32,704 bases of DNA from an uncultured Lachnospiraceae bacterium (GTDB lineage Bacteria > Bacillota > Clostridia > Lachnospirales > Lachnospiraceae): NCBI GenBank assembly GCA_910588295.1, contig CAJUQO010000033.1, positions 1-32,704 on the forward strand, written 5' to 3'. Numbering within the stretch: position 1 is the stretch's first letter; every line of letters begins with the position of its first letter. The notes under the pieces are model-generated. The model ran no database searches and was not told the origin of the DNA. It worked only from the letters and a program-made list of their open reading frames with translations. Of the stretch, positions 32,653 through 32,704 are shown in pieces. A program made the position numbers and the translations under genes.

Positions 32653-32704
32653 AGTTCCTATCTCCCGCACAAAAACGTCAAATTATAATCTCAGTTTTTA
32701 AACA

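Noticed and set aside
1..32704. CRISPR array or tRNA/rRNA genes
   Set aside because: No regularly spaced repeats and no cloverleaf or rRNA-like stretches were noticed on reading.

Overview
The window looks like the chromosome of a Gram-positive, moderately GC-rich acetogen of the Lachnospiraceae (Blautia/Marvinbryantia type). The support is the rplS-lepB-rbgA-rnhB-yraN housekeeping order, strong GGAGG-type ribosome binding sites, and a large Wood-Ljungdahl (reductive acetyl-CoA) gene set. The genus is inferred from gene content, not proven.

Layout. (1) 1-400: a decayed piece of a large serine recombinase, directly followed by a promoter for rplS. (2) 423-6050, + strand: housekeeping genes rplS, lepB, rbgA, rnhB, yraN, then an NCS2 purine permease and pgeF. 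(3) 6166-7335, - strand: a long-form PRPP synthetase, followed by a roughly 600-base divergent region with one promoter on each strand. (4) 7949-11427: a methylene-THF reductase operon made of a fused MetV-RnfC protein, a separate MetV and MetF, ending at a strong terminator. (5) 11702-15012: a DUF512 radical SAM protein, der and plsY. (6) 15150-29340: a long CODH/ACS operon. Its order is small Cys/His-rich protein, cooT, cooC, acsA, second cooC/acsF, acsB, acsD, acsC, acsE, acsV, DUF3786, fchA, folD. yaaA follows 3 bases later. (7) 30314-31288: a membrane-anchored polysaccharide deacetylase. (8) 31666-32652: a truncated TnpB/Cas12-like protein whose first RuvC aspartate is Ala.

How the genes work together. 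FchA and FolD convert methenyl-THF to methylene-THF. MetF/MetV with the RnfC-type module reduces it to methyl-THF. AcsE passes the methyl group to the corrinoid protein AcsCD, which AcsV repairs by reductive activation. AcsA (CODH) reduces CO2 to CO, and AcsB joins CO, methyl and CoA. CooT, CooC and the second CooC/AcsF supply or insert nickel. Formate dehydrogenase and formyl-THF synthetase are not in this window.

Most notable points: the MetV-RnfC fusion beside a second free MetV; a FolD whose cyclohydrolase Lys and Gln are replaced (Ala, Phe), matching the separate cyclohydrolase FchA one gene upstream; an undescribed Cys/His-rich small protein leading the CODH/ACS operon; a series of strong hairpins without U-tracts between acs genes; and the possibly nuclease-dead TnpB-like protein at the right edge.
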